Shown in pieces: positions 33,889-43,060 of a stretch of 64,000 bases of DNA; within the stretch, counting starts at the first letter, position 1, and each line of letters begins with the position of its first letter. The notes below the pieces were generated by a model that saw only the letters and a list, made by a program, of their open reading frames with translations, did no database searches and was not told where the DNA came from. Location: positions 62,001-126,000 of the forward strand of contig NZ_JAGIKZ010000008.1 of the NCBI RefSeq assembly GCF_017874625.1. Direction: 5' to 3'. Made by a program: the position numbers and the translations under genes. The DNA is from Cytobacillus eiseniae (GTDB lineage Bacteria; Bacillota; Bacilli; Bacillales; Cytobacillaceae).

Positions 33889-35139
33889 GTGTTGAAGTTG
33901 AATCCTTCAGCTGGCAATGAAACAAATATTAAGCTTCCATTTTCTTTCATCTTTTTAAGCATGCTTTCATTAATCGCATCACAAGTTTTGCTTTTAATGC
34001 ATGGAGATTTTTTAATCGATGGGCAATTTCGCATACCAGGCATTTGGTCGGCAGCCCATTTATTTATTCTAGGATGGGCATTAATGATTGCGATGGGGGC
34101 CATGTATCAGCTTGTTCCAGTTGCATTTTTGACTCCAATCTGGAATGAGAAGTTTGGTTTTGCACAGTTTGGTGTTACTGCAATTGGTACGCTCTCCTTT
34201 GCACATTTTTTATACCATGATCCACAAAACGCATTAATTCCAGGGATCATTACATTAATTGGGATTCTGATGTTTCTATTTCAAATGCTCATGACCTTAA
34301 GAAAGCAAGCTAAGCCGAATATCCTTACCTTATTTGTTGGAACTGCACTCGTATGCCTGTTCTTAACCATTGGTCTTGGGATTTTTATGTTATATAGCAT
34401 GCAGTCAGGTGCAGGAGCTTCCTACTATTTATCCATTTTCAAAAGCCATCTTTTACTTGGAATGGCTGGTTGGTTCACACTATTAATCTTTGGTTTTTCG
34501 TATAAAATGGTACCAATGTTTTCCCTATCTCATGGGTATAGCATGAAACCAGCACAATTCGTCTATCCATTTTATGCTGGTGGATTACTTGTGACAATCA
34601 TCTCTTTCTTTATTGATTCACCAATCATGCTCACATTGGGATTATTGCTTCAATTAATCGGCTTTAGTATTTTTATCTACCATATTTCTCTTATTTTGAA
34701 AAAAAGGGTCAAAAAAAAGCTAGATCGCTCCTTTACCTTTGCCTTGATTGCTATTTTAAGTGGGGGAATTATTCATTTAGCCGCATTTATTTCTGCATTA
34801 ATTGGAAGTTTCTCTAAGATTGTTGGACCATTATTATTCATGTATTTGTTCCTATGGATTGCTTTTAGCATTATTGGCTATTTGTATAAAATCGTTCCCT
34901 TTCTATGGTGGACAGCTAAATATAGCAAAGTAATTGGCAAGAAGGATGTTCCTGCTCTTAAAGATATGGTGAATGACCGTGCCTCTACACCGGTATTCAT
35001 TGGTCTTGTTATTGGAATTGTTGGCGTTGCTATTTCCCTTTTCATCGGCAGTAAAATGTTGTTTATTATTAGTCAGCTACTATTTATACTCGCATGCGTT
35101 ATGTTTTGCTTTGCGATCATTAAAGTAATTACAAAATAG
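33889..35139 (+). CDS. Polytopic membrane protein, haem-copper/NnrS-like
   Basis: A 416-residue membrane protein with about 12 spans. Histidines sit in the second helix (IWSAAHLFILGWALMIAMG) and near residue 185 (IFKSHLLLGMAGWFTLLIFG), each followed by M-Y-Q-L-V-P or Y-K-M-V-P, a repeat seen in NnrS and in subunit I-like haem-copper proteins. I cannot prove haem binding. A role in NO or oxygen response is inferred from position after a Crp/Fnr regulator. Start TTG at 33889, or TTG 33895 with better spacing after GAAGG. Eight bases behind the DUF2249 gene. Confidence 0.7.
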   Translation: MLKLNPSAGNETNIKLPFSFIFLSMLSLIASQVLLLMHGDFLIDGQFRIPGIWSAAHLFILGWALMIAMGAMYQLVPVAFLTPIWNEKFGFAQFGVTAIGTLSFAHFLYHDPQNALIPGIITLIGILMFLFQMLMTLRKQAKPNILTLFVGTALVCLFLTIGLGIFMLYSMQSGAGASYYLSIFKSHLLLGMAGWFTLLIFGFSYKMVPMFSLSHGYSMKPAQFVYPFYAGGLLVTIISFFIDSPIMLTLGLLLQLIGFSIFIYHISLILKKRVKKKLDRSFTFALIAILSGGIIHLAAFISALIGSFSKIVGPLLFMYLFLWIAFSIIGYLYKIVPFLWWTAKYSKVIGKKDVPALKDMVNDRASTPVFIGLVIGIVGVAISLFIGSKMLFIISQLLFILACVMFCFAIIKVITK

Positions 35140-35150
35140 GAGGGCTTAAC

Positions 35151-35450
35151 ATGTCATTAAAAGAAACCGTTCTTTCAAATTTAAAAAGAGTAATGGATCC
35201 AGAATTGAATATTAATGTGGTCGATTTAGGATTAATTTATGATGTTACATTTCCAGAGGAGGGAGCTGTTTCTGTCATAATGACTTTAACGACACCTGGC
35301 TGCCCTTTACATGATAGCATTACTAGCGGTGTAAGATATTGTCTAGAGGAACTAGAGGAATTCTCTAAAGTGGATGTTGAACTCGTATGGGAGCCTGCAT
35401 GGACGCCTGAGAAGATGACTCCTGATGGGCTAAGGCAGATCGGCAGATAA
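35151..35450 (+). CDS. MIP18/PaaD-type Fe-S assembly factor
   Basis: A 99-residue DUF59 protein: VMDPELNINVVDLGLIYDV at the N-terminus, MTLTTPGCPLHDSI with the conserved Cys near residue 50, and VWEPAWTPEKMTPDGL at the end. These proteins help load Fe-S clusters (SufT, PaaD, MIP18). The operon position suggests it matures or repairs an Fe-S or metal protein of this unit. AGGAGG precedes the ATG, 11 bases after the membrane protein. Last gene; a terminator follows. Confidence 0.9.
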   Translation: MSLKETVLSNLKRVMDPELNINVVDLGLIYDVTFPEEGAVSVIMTLTTPGCPLHDSITSGVRYCLEELEEFSKVDVELVWEPAWTPEKMTPDGLRQIGR

Positions 35451-35484
35451 CAAGAGAAGCTGGTTCATATAAATGATACTTATT

Positions 35485-35520
35485 GAAAAAATCCCCTTCT
35501 TAATTCAGAGGGGATTTTTC
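35485..35520. terminator. Bidirectional terminator between the Fe-S factor gene and ypvA
   Basis: GAAAAAATCCCCT-N11-AGGGGATTTTTC; the stem's outer A/T parts give T runs on both strands. Confidence 0.85.
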
Positions 35521-35528
35521 AATATCTT

Positions 35529-37454
35529 TTATTTTACTGATATATCGCATGGAAGCACATTTTTCACAGAACCAATGACTTCTTCGTTTTCATTCTCTTT
35601 CATTAAAATATGCACAACGCCTTTATCTTCATGCGTTCTAATTAATCTTCCTACTCCTTGACGCAAGCGTAGTAGCATATATGGCAGATCTACTTCTCTA
35701 AATGGATCGTTCACACCCTCACGCTTTGCTGTAAATACGGGGTCATATGGAGGGAATGGCAAAGAGAAAATAATAACATTTTCTAAAGATGAGCCTGGAA
35801 TATCTAACCCCTCCCATAAATGAACAGAGCATAGAACGGAATGCTCGTCATTTTGAAAGCTTGATACTAATGTACTTATTTCAGCGTCGCCTTCAAAATA
35901 GATCTGGAGTGCTGTTTTTCCAGCCACATATTCCTTAAATGCAGCAAGTTCCTTATGATTCGTAAATAATACTAATGCGCTTCCCTTTGATTTTTCTAGT
36001 TGCTCATGTGCATATTGCATTTTAGCAATAAGATCTGATTCTGGGAATGTCGGCATCTTAATGACCATATTTTCTTCATAGTCAAACGGAGAAGAAACAG
36101 AAAATGATAAGTAATTATCAATCCCAAGACTCTTTGCCATATAATCAAATGACTTATTCTCAGATAATGTGGCGGAAGAAAAAATGAATGGCAGCTTTTG
36201 TGAAAAGACTTCTTCTCGCATAATATCTTCAACCATGCGAGGCATGATCACTAAAGTTCTTTCCTCTTCACTTTCTTCAAGCCATGTAATGCCCTTTAAT
36301 TCTTTTAAGAATAAAGATAAGGAATATGAAATTTGCTCTAAATATTCTTCAACAATTTTCAAATCATACTCATTAATAACATACATTTCACTTTCAAACA
36401 CTAATTCTTCTTCTAATGAACTGATGAAATCTAACAGCATTCTTCCTTCTTTGATGACAGCAGCTGTTTTTTGAATCGTCTTCTTATCTGAGCCTGCAGA
36501 GGAAGTAGAGGCATCTGTTAAAGTAGAGAAAAATGATTCATTTTGAACGATGGCATCATCGATAATATTTAGCGTCTTCTCTCTTACATCATTTTCCATT
36601 AATCTTGTAAGGAGTGATTCCAGTGTTTGCTCTGTAAGTCGATAAGTTAAGGCTTTTTGTGAAGCATATTCGAGCAAATGCCCTTCATCAAATACGACAC
36701 ATGCATGATCAGGCAATAACGGTAGCTGCCCTTCTCTTTTTCTAGATTCCTTCGTCCAAATATGTTCCATATAAAAATCTTGGGAGCAAATAATAATGTC
36801 TTTCGCATTTCGATAGTAATCTCGATTTAATGTTTGTCCGCATCGGTGCCTTTTCTCACATGTAAAGCAATCCTGCAGAGGATCCCAACCAATATTCTTC
36901 CATAAATCATCAGTAAGCTCCGGAAATTCCTTGCGATCTCCATATTTTTCAAATGATTGCATCGATGAGCCTGTATGAATAAATTCTGGTAACCTGTCAT
37001 AGATTGCATTGTAAGCGTCACTATCCTCTGTAGCAATTCGGCGATCAAGCTTATTTAAGCACAGGTACTGATCTCTTGATTTAGCGAGTCTTACATCCAT
37101 AGACAAGTTAAGGGCCTGTTCAAGCTTGGCAATATCCCCTTCTTTTTTTACAAGCTGCTCAATTAATGTCTCGTCTGCACATGCGATAACAGCTGGCTTA
37201 TTCACATATCTTGCATAGGCAATACAGTATAATAAATACACAAGTGTTTTACCTGTCCCGACTCCTGCTTCTGCAAAGATAACCTTCTTTTCTTTAAATG
37301 CCTTTTCAACCTGAAAGGCCATAAAGATTTGTTCATCTCTTAATTCAAAGCCTGCTTCAGGCAAAATATCGTAGAAAACATCTCCAATCCACTCGCTTAA
37401 CTTCTCATAAAAGGATTCATTTTTGGATAATGCAAATGGCAATCGATTTTGCAT
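35529..37454 (-). CDS. ypvA: DinG-type ATP-dependent helicase YpvA
   Basis: A 641-residue XPD/DinG family helicase. Walker A is AGVGTGKTLVYLLY near residue 64, the DEAH-type box is VVFDEGHLLEYA near 257, and motif VI is LRQGVGRLIRTHEDKG near 603. Four cysteines (one at QYLCLN near 129, then CFTCEKRHRC near 200-210) could hold the Fe-S cluster of this family. CGGAGGGG lies before the ATG. It has no N-terminal exonuclease domain, unlike B. subtilis DinG. Monocistronic. Confidence 0.92.
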   Translation of the reverse strand: MQNRLPFALSKNESFYEKLSEWIGDVFYDILPEAGFELRDEQIFMAFQVEKAFKEKKVIFAEAGVGTGKTLVYLLYCIAYARYVNKPAVIACADETLIEQLVKKEGDIAKLEQALNLSMDVRLAKSRDQYLCLNKLDRRIATEDSDAYNAIYDRLPEFIHTGSSMQSFEKYGDRKEFPELTDDLWKNIGWDPLQDCFTCEKRHRCGQTLNRDYYRNAKDIIICSQDFYMEHIWTKESRKREGQLPLLPDHACVVFDEGHLLEYASQKALTYRLTEQTLESLLTRLMENDVREKTLNIIDDAIVQNESFFSTLTDASTSSAGSDKKTIQKTAAVIKEGRMLLDFISSLEEELVFESEMYVINEYDLKIVEEYLEQISYSLSLFLKELKGITWLEESEEERTLVIMPRMVEDIMREEVFSQKLPFIFSSATLSENKSFDYMAKSLGIDNYLSFSVSSPFDYEENMVIKMPTFPESDLIAKMQYAHEQLEKSKGSALVLFTNHKELAAFKEYVAGKTALQIYFEGDAEISTLVSSFQNDEHSVLCSVHLWEGLDIPGSSLENVIIFSLPFPPYDPVFTAKREGVNDPFREVDLPYMLLRLRQGVGRLIRTHEDKGVVHILMKENENEEVIGSVKNVLPCDISVK

Positions 37455-37469
37455 CGTACCCCTCCGATC

Positions 37470-37925
37470 TAGAGCTTAGAATTAGGAGGTCAGAGAGGAA
37501 TTAAGTACGGCCAATTATCCGAATTCTTCTTCCATTACTCAAAATCTCAACTTCTATTTTCTCTAGGAATTTATTTAATCTAAATCATCATATTCTCATT
37601 ATTACTCTTTAAATATCTGAAGACCAACAATAATTGTATCGTATATTAGGACAGTGTCAAGCATGAACGATCATAATATGTACAACACATTTATGCAATA
37701 AAGAAATTAAAAAACTTACTCAAATTGAGTCAATTTTATAGAAAAAAGCCTTTATTTATTATGGTCAGCTTCCCATTGTACTAAACAGATTATCATTCAA
37801 TTTTTCACAATTCTCCTCTCAATCATTCCTCTATATTTATTGTCTTCTTAACTAGCAATATATGAAATAATTTGATTTATTTTTCTATACATATGTAGTA
37901 TCTTTAGAGAAACGAAATAAATGAA
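37470..37925. other. AT-rich intergenic region with a putative promoter
   Basis: About 450 bases with no gene on either strand. It is very AT-rich and holds scattered short palindromes, for example ACTCAA-A-TTGAGT at 37720-37732. Near the right end TTGATT, an 18-base spacer and TAGTAT could form the promoter of the MFS gene. I see nothing else. Confidence 0.4.
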
Positions 37926-37941
37926 AATGAGAGGCATGTAT

Positions 37942-39153
37942 ATGTGGAAAAATAAAAATGTCTGGATATTATTAACTGGAGAATTTATTGCTGGTTTAGG
38001 GCTATGGCTTGGAATAATTGGAAACCTTGAATTTATGCAAGAAAAGGTACCTTCTGATTTTGTTAAATCACTCATCCTTGCCGCTGGATTATTAGCGGGC
38101 ATCGCAGTTGGTCCATTAGCAGGAAGATTGACAGATCAAATAAATAAGAAAAAAGTAATGCTTGTCTCTGGAGCTGTTCGAACATTCAGTGTGATTTTCA
38201 TGCTAATCGCCATTTCAACTGGCTCTGTATGGTGGATGGTCGTATTTCTAGTTTTCCTCCAAGTATCTGCTGCCTTTTATTTTCCGGCATTACAAGCGGC
38301 CATTCCGCTTGTTGTAGAAGAAAAAAACTTATTGCAGATGAATGGGGTCCATATGAATGTTTCGACATTATCCCGTGTATTAGGAACAGCTGTTGCAGGA
38401 ATATTAATCGCGATCATGCCGCTTCAAGGGCTATATGAATTATCTTTAGCCGCATATGCAATCCTATTTCTATTAACATGCTTCTTGAAAATCGATGAAC
38501 AAAATAGCAAGCCTGTTCAAGCTCATTCTCTTTCTAAATCTAAATCTGGATTTAAAGATGTCTTTCCTATTATTAAGGGACTGCCCATTGTATTAATGAC
38601 GCTCATCTTAACACTTGTACCGATTCTTTTTCTTGGTGGCTTTAATTTAATGGTCATTAATATTAGTGAACTCCAGGATAGCACAGCTATTAAAAGCTGG
38701 ATTTATGCAACTGAAGGCATCGGTTTTATGATTGGAGCTTTCCTAGTAAAACAGATCAGTCTGAGAAGCTCTCCATACACCATTTTATTTTTATTTTCAT
38801 TTGTTATTGGTTTTTCTCAAATGCTCCTATACTTTGCTACGATTCCTTTGTTAACAGTGCTTTCGTTTTTAGTGTTTGGCTTTGCGGTTGGTTGTTTTTT
38901 CCCTACAGCTGCAACCATTTTTCAAACGAGAGTTCCAAAGGAATTTCATGGCCGCTTCTTTTCATTCCGAAACATGCTTGATCGTGTCTCATTCCAGGTC
39001 GTTTTACTTATGACTGGCTTCCTGCTTGATACGATGGGACTGCAGTTAATGGCGGTTATATTTGGCGCATTTTCTCTGTTTTTAAGTACTCTCTTCTATT
39101 TTAAATTTAAACAAGTGCGTGCAGATATGAAAGTAACAAATAATGCTTCTTAA
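37942..39153 (+). CDS. MFS transporter (MdtG/enterobactin-exporter-like)
   Basis: A 403-residue major facilitator with 12 spans. The motif A loop is G-R-L-T-D-Q-I-N-K-K-K near residue 63. A C-terminal F-P-T-A-A-T-I-F-Q-T-R-V-P segment followed by HGRFFSFRNMLDRV is typical of the MFS_3 (EntS-like) exporters. Substrate unknown. ATG at 37942 is seven bases after GAGAGG; the longer frame from 37921 would place two Met codons inside the ribosome binding site. Monocistronic. Confidence 0.85.
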   Translation: MWKNKNVWILLTGEFIAGLGLWLGIIGNLEFMQEKVPSDFVKSLILAAGLLAGIAVGPLAGRLTDQINKKKVMLVSGAVRTFSVIFMLIAISTGSVWWMVVFLVFLQVSAAFYFPALQAAIPLVVEEKNLLQMNGVHMNVSTLSRVLGTAVAGILIAIMPLQGLYELSLAAYAILFLLTCFLKIDEQNSKPVQAHSLSKSKSGFKDVFPIIKGLPIVLMTLILTLVPILFLGGFNLMVINISELQDSTAIKSWIYATEGIGFMIGAFLVKQISLRSSPYTILFLFSFVIGFSQMLLYFATIPLLTVLSFLVFGFAVGCFFPTAATIFQTRVPKEFHGRFFSFRNMLDRVSFQVVLLMTGFLLDTMGLQLMAVIFGAFSLFLSTLFYFKFKQVRADMKVTNNAS

Positions 39154-39190
39154 TAGCGATAGAATCAGCGGAATTTCATCTTTCTAGTCA

Positions 39191-39232
39191 AGAAAAATCC
39201 CCATTAGCCTTGTTGTTAATGGGGATTTTTCT
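39191..39232. terminator. Bidirectional terminator between MFS and small helical gene
   Basis: AGAAAAATCCCCATTA-N10-TAATGGGGATTTTTCT, a 16-bp perfect stem. Confidence 0.85.
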
Positions 39233-39239
39233 GTCATCA

Positions 39240-39410
39240 TTATTTATGTAAGGATGAAAGTGAATAGCTCAGTGCTTGCTGGAGTTCATTTTGTGCCTTT
39301 TGGAGCTGCTCAAGCGCAGATGCTGAAAAATCCTGCTCACTCATAAGCGCTTCTACTTTATCACTTAAGGATTGCGAAATTTGATTAAAATCAATCTTTG
39401 AACGATACAT
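39240..39410 (-). CDS. Small helical hypothetical protein
   Basis: A 56-residue soluble protein made of two amphipathic helices (FNQISQSLSDKVEALMSEQ and ALEQLQKAQNELQQALSYS). No cysteine, no signal. The ATG at 39410 follows AGGGGG with good spacing; the longer Met has none. I do not recognise it; the size and heptad pattern suggest a helical hairpin that dimerises. It sits alone between ypsC and the MFS gene. Confidence 0.6.
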   Translation of the reverse strand: MYRSKIDFNQISQSLSDKVEALMSEQDFSASALEQLQKAQNELQQALSYSLSSLHK

Positions 39411-39536
39411 GATAATCCCCCTGACCATTTTTGATATAAAGATATGATATTCATACTCAAGGGAAATTATGCTTTCGTAAAAAGTCCAAGAACATTAATT
39501 TAATAAATCATCCATTCATTCCTTTTAAACAGCAAA

Positions 39537-39556
39537 AAACCCTGTTTCCAGGGTTT
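39537..39556 (-). terminator. Terminator of ypsC
   Basis: AAACCCTG-GAAA-CAGGGTTT on the minus strand followed by TTTTGC. The stem overlaps the ypsC stop region by two bases. Confidence 0.75.
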
Positions 39557-40688
39557 ATTTCATTTTAGGCGGGCGCTTTCCCCAATATTGATAATAATCT
39601 GTTCGAATGAAGCCATTGAATAGTTTTCGCTTTTTAGTAGCGGGCTTGCCATAATATTGTTCAAATTGTTCATTTGAAGTTAGGATGTAGATGGACCATG
39701 TGTCGAGCGGGGCAAATGCTGCACCCATTTCTGCATACATCTTTTGCACAGCCTCTTTATCACCCAGTCTTTCACCATATGGCGGATTGCCAACAATAAC
39801 ACCGTTTTCCTTCATTGTTGTAAAATCTCTCACTTGCATTTGCTTGAATTGGATTAAGTCTCCTAGTCCTGCTTCAAAGGCATTTTCTTCAGCAATTTTC
39901 ACCATGCGGTGATCGATATCAGTGCCTGTAATATCAAGAGGCTGGTCATAATTTGCAAGGTCCTCTGTTTCCATTCTTGCTTCTTCCCATACTTTCTCTG
40001 GAACCCAATGCCAGCTTTCAGAAACAAACTCACGATTGAAGCCAGGAGCAATATTTTGCCCAATTAATGAAGCTTCAATTGGAATGGTTCCTGAACCACA
40101 GAATGGGTCAACAAATGGCTTGTCCGCTGTCCAATTCGTTAGCATAACAAGTGCTGCAGCAAGAGTTTCCTTTAGTGGTGCCTCTCCTTGTCCAGCACGA
40201 TAGCCACGTTTATGTAAACCGCTCCCACTTGCATCGATTGTTAATAATGCCATATCTTTATGAAGTGCCACTTCAATTTTGAACAGGGGCCCGTTTTCAT
40301 CAAACCAGCCTGTTTTTTTATAATGCATTCTCATTCTTTCAACAATTGCCTTTTTAACAATTGCCTGGCAGTCAGAAACACTGAATAGCTTTGATTTAAC
40401 TGATTTGCCTGCAACAGGAAACTCTGCATTCTCAGGCAAAAAGTGTTCCCAAGGCAATGCTTTTGTCTTTTCAAAAAGTTCATCAAAAGTAGTTGCTTTA
40501 AACTCGCCCACCTTTATTTTAATCCGATCCGCCGTCCGCAGCCAAAGATTTGAGCGAGCAATGGCTAGCGCATCTCCTTTGTAAGAAATTCTTCCATTCT
40601 CAACTTCACATTCATACCCTAGATCTCTTACTTCCTTTGCAACAAGTGCTTCTAGACCCATTGCTGATGTAGCAATTAATTCAAACAT
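39555..40688 (-). CDS. ypsC: THUMP-domain rRNA methyltransferase YpsC
   Basis: A 377-residue RNA methyltransferase related to RlmL: ferredoxin-like plus THUMP region (about 1-150) and a Rossmann catalytic domain with SAM motif VDPFCGSGTIPIEA near 190 and catalytic NPPYGERLGD near 304. By analogy it makes N2-methylguanine in 23S rRNA; the exact target is inferred. AAGGGTGA precedes the ATG, ten bases after the GGDEF-EAL gene, so the two are co-transcribed. In B. subtilis ypsC directly neighbours rnpB; here the GGDEF-EAL gene has been inserted. Confidence 0.93.
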   Translation of the reverse strand: MFELIATSAMGLEALVAKEVRDLGYECEVENGRISYKGDALAIARSNLWLRTADRIKIKVGEFKATTFDELFEKTKALPWEHFLPENAEFPVAGKSVKSKLFSVSDCQAIVKKAIVERMRMHYKKTGWFDENGPLFKIEVALHKDMALLTIDASGSGLHKRGYRAGQGEAPLKETLAAALVMLTNWTADKPFVDPFCGSGTIPIEASLIGQNIAPGFNREFVSESWHWVPEKVWEEARMETEDLANYDQPLDITGTDIDHRMVKIAEENAFEAGLGDLIQFKQMQVRDFTTMKENGVIVGNPPYGERLGDKEAVQKMYAEMGAAFAPLDTWSIYILTSNEQFEQYYGKPATKKRKLFNGFIRTDYYQYWGKRPPKMK

Positions 40689-40698
40689 AGTTTCACCC

Positions 40699-42414
40699 TT
40701 AATTTAATTGTTCTCCATCCCAGCATTGTAAAAATTCAAGCAGCTTATTAGCAGGGAGTGGCTTCGTTATATAATACCCTTGGATCAAATCACATGATTC
40801 CTTTTTTAGGAGATCATATTGTTTCTTACTTTCTACCCCTTCAGCAACAACCTTTAAATGCAAGCGCTGTGCCATCATTATGATCGCTTCAACAATCGAA
40901 CTATCATCCTTATATGCTGACACACCTTTGATAAAACTTTGATCAATTTTTAGTGTATCAAGTGGGAACCGATTTAAATAACTAAGAGATGAGTAGCCGG
41001 TACCAAAATCATCAATCGATAACTTAATCCCGAGCTGCTTAAGCTTTACTAATTTATTTACAGTTTCTACTGCATTCGGCATAATCATACTTTCAGTAAG
41101 CTCTAATTCAATTTGATGGGTGCTTACATTCATTTTTTGAAATAGGTCATTCATCGACTTTACGAATCCTACTTGATTGAAGTGAACAGCAGAAACATTA
41201 ATTGCCATCCTTATTTTTGGAAAGCCATTTAATTGAAAGTAGATTAAATCTTCACATGCTTTTTGAATAATCCACTCGCTGATTGGAATGATTAATCCTG
41301 TTTCCTCTGCAATTTGTATAAATTCAGATGGAGAAATTTCTCCAAGTTCCTTGTGCTTCCATCTTGCGAGGGCTTCAACACTAACAATCTCATTTGACTT
41401 CGTATCAACAATTGGCTGATAGACAAGATATAATTCATTGTGATCAATTGCTTTACGTAATTTCATTTCTAGAAGCATCCGTCTTGATTCATTCTGATGC
41501 ATTTCTTCCTGGTATAGCTCATATTGATTTTTCCCGCTTGCTTTTGCCTCATACATGGCCTTATCTGCATTTCTCAGTAATGCACTCATATCCTTGCCAT
41601 CTAACGGATACAGGCTAATCCCGATGCTCGATGTCACATACACTTCATTCTTTTCGATTAAAAAGGATGTGGAGAGGGCATCAATAATTTTTTCAGCAAC
41701 GCGAACCGCTTCTTTTGGATGTTTAAGGTTTGGGAGAATAATGACGAATTCATCTCCTCCAAGCCTAGCAATCATATCTTTATTTTTCAATAGTGTTTTT
41801 AACCTTGCTGATACTTGCTTTAAGATCATATCCCCATAATTATGTCCAAGTGTGTCATTAATTTGTTTAAATCGATCTAAATCAAGAAAAAGGAGAGCTA
41901 ATTGCTGATTATATTTCTCAGCTGTTTGGATTAGCCCTTCTAATCGCTTATTTAAACTATATCGATTAGCCACACCAGTTAATGAATCAAAATGAGCTAA
42001 ATATCTTAACTGCTTCTCAGAATGTTTCTGGTCTGAAATATCACTAAACACACCAACAAAATTGATTACATTCCCTAATTCATCAACAATCTTGCTAATT
42101 GTTAGCCATTCTGGATAGACTTCTTCATTTTTGCGTTTATTCCAAATCTCGCCTTTCCAGCTACCTGTTTCCTTAATTTGTTTCCACATTAAATGATAAA
42201 ACTCTTTATCATGTATGCCAGATTGAAGAATACTTGGATTATTTCCAATTGCTTCTTCTGCACTGTAGCCTGTAACGATTTCAAATGCGGGATTTACAGC
42301 TAAAATTCTTCCATGGGCATCTGTAATCATAACCCCTTCACTCGAATTCTCCAATACTTTTAATGCAATTTTTATAACATTTGTTGCATCTAATTGTTTT
42401 AATAACCCTATCAT
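40699..42414 (-). CDS. PAS-GGDEF-EAL protein (c-di-GMP turnover)
   Basis: A 571-residue cytosolic three-domain protein. The PAS domain (about 12-130) has GVMITDAHGRILAVNPAFE. The GGDEF domain (about 145-300) has the intact active loop ARLGGDEFVIIL. The EAL domain (about 315-560) has SVEALARWKH, NVSAVHFNQ and DDFGTGYSSL with its metal ligands. Both catalytic sites look complete, so it may be bifunctional or one may regulate the other. No membrane segment. AGGATG lies before the ATG. It heads a unit with ypsC. Confidence 0.93.
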   Translation of the reverse strand: MIGLLKQLDATNVIKIALKVLENSSEGVMITDAHGRILAVNPAFEIVTGYSAEEAIGNNPSILQSGIHDKEFYHLMWKQIKETGSWKGEIWNKRKNEEVYPEWLTISKIVDELGNVINFVGVFSDISDQKHSEKQLRYLAHFDSLTGVANRYSLNKRLEGLIQTAEKYNQQLALLFLDLDRFKQINDTLGHNYGDMILKQVSARLKTLLKNKDMIARLGGDEFVIILPNLKHPKEAVRVAEKIIDALSTSFLIEKNEVYVTSSIGISLYPLDGKDMSALLRNADKAMYEAKASGKNQYELYQEEMHQNESRRMLLEMKLRKAIDHNELYLVYQPIVDTKSNEIVSVEALARWKHKELGEISPSEFIQIAEETGLIIPISEWIIQKACEDLIYFQLNGFPKIRMAINVSAVHFNQVGFVKSMNDLFQKMNVSTHQIELELTESMIMPNAVETVNKLVKLKQLGIKLSIDDFGTGYSSLSYLNRFPLDTLKIDQSFIKGVSAYKDDSSIVEAIIMMAQRLHLKVVAEGVESKKQYDLLKKESCDLIQGYYITKPLPANKLLEFLQCWDGEQLN

Positions 42415-42521
42415 GCTGTATTCATCCTTATATAATTAAAATTGCTAATGAGTTTCCTCTATCATCGTGTTATAAATGTCATCTAATTTATAATAAATCT
42501 AATTTGGAGTAAATACAAGAA

Positions 42522-42545
42522 AGCTCTCCTTAAAAAAGGAGAGCT
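42522..42545 (-). terminator. Terminator of rnpB
   Basis: AGCTCTCCTT / AAGGAGAGCT, ten-base arms, followed on the minus strand by TTCTTG; located about 25 bases after the mature rnpB end. Confidence 0.8.
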
Positions 42546-42570
42546 ACGCACATATTTCATAATTTATTCA

Positions 42571-42988
42571 CTAATAACGTTCTGTAAGCCATGTTTTGTT
42601 CCTTTGTACTGCAATCGACCAATGGCCTCGTACAAAAGCGGTAATCATCTATCTACAGATTAGATTAATCTGTCCTTCTCCTTGTTCATTTCCGCAGAGA
42701 AAGTGCCCCTACCATTATTTGGGTTTCTCGCTCGTGGGGTTTACCTCGTTCCACCCTTTTCATTTCTGAAAAGGCTCCGTCACTGTGGCACTTTCAAGGT
42801 ATTCATGCCATATCCTCTAAAGGACTTAGGCATTTTCCCTGCCGTCAATCAGAGCTATGCTCCAACTGCCCTAGCTTATGAATTCACTAGGCACGATCAC
42901 TACACGCATCTCAGCCTGTGCGAGCATGGACTTTCCTCTACAATGCAGCAATATGCTCATTACAGCGATTACCCGAACGTCATTAATG
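42571..42988 (-). ncRNA. rnpB: RNase P RNA, class B
   Basis: The catalytic RNA of ribonuclease P, which cuts the 5' leader from pre-tRNA. On the minus strand the conserved 5' part reads ACGTTCGGGTAATCGCTG, followed by GAGGAAAGTCCATGCTCGC, GTGCCACAGTGACG, CGAGCGAGAAACCCAAAT, GAACAAAACATGGCTTACAG and the closing GAACGTTA, which pairs with the 5' ACGTTC. These are the Bacillus-type (B) consensus blocks. About 418 bases. The ends are estimated from the P1 stem and could be off by a few bases. It lies between gpsB and the GGDEF-EAL gene, as between gpsB and ypsC in B. subtilis. Confidence 0.96.
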
Positions 42989-43060
42989 AGTACAAAGGTT
43001 ATTATATGCAACTTTGCATCAGATAGCAATGGTTTTCAATTGAAAACATAGTAATTTCTG

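Noticed and set aside
37783-37800. Possible second Fur box (GATTATCATTC)
   Set aside because: Only one half matches; no promoter is placed suitably.
42682-43026. Open reading frame of 114 codons on the plus strand
   Set aside because: It lies antisense to the RNase P RNA gene; the sequence is explained by conserved rnpB blocks.
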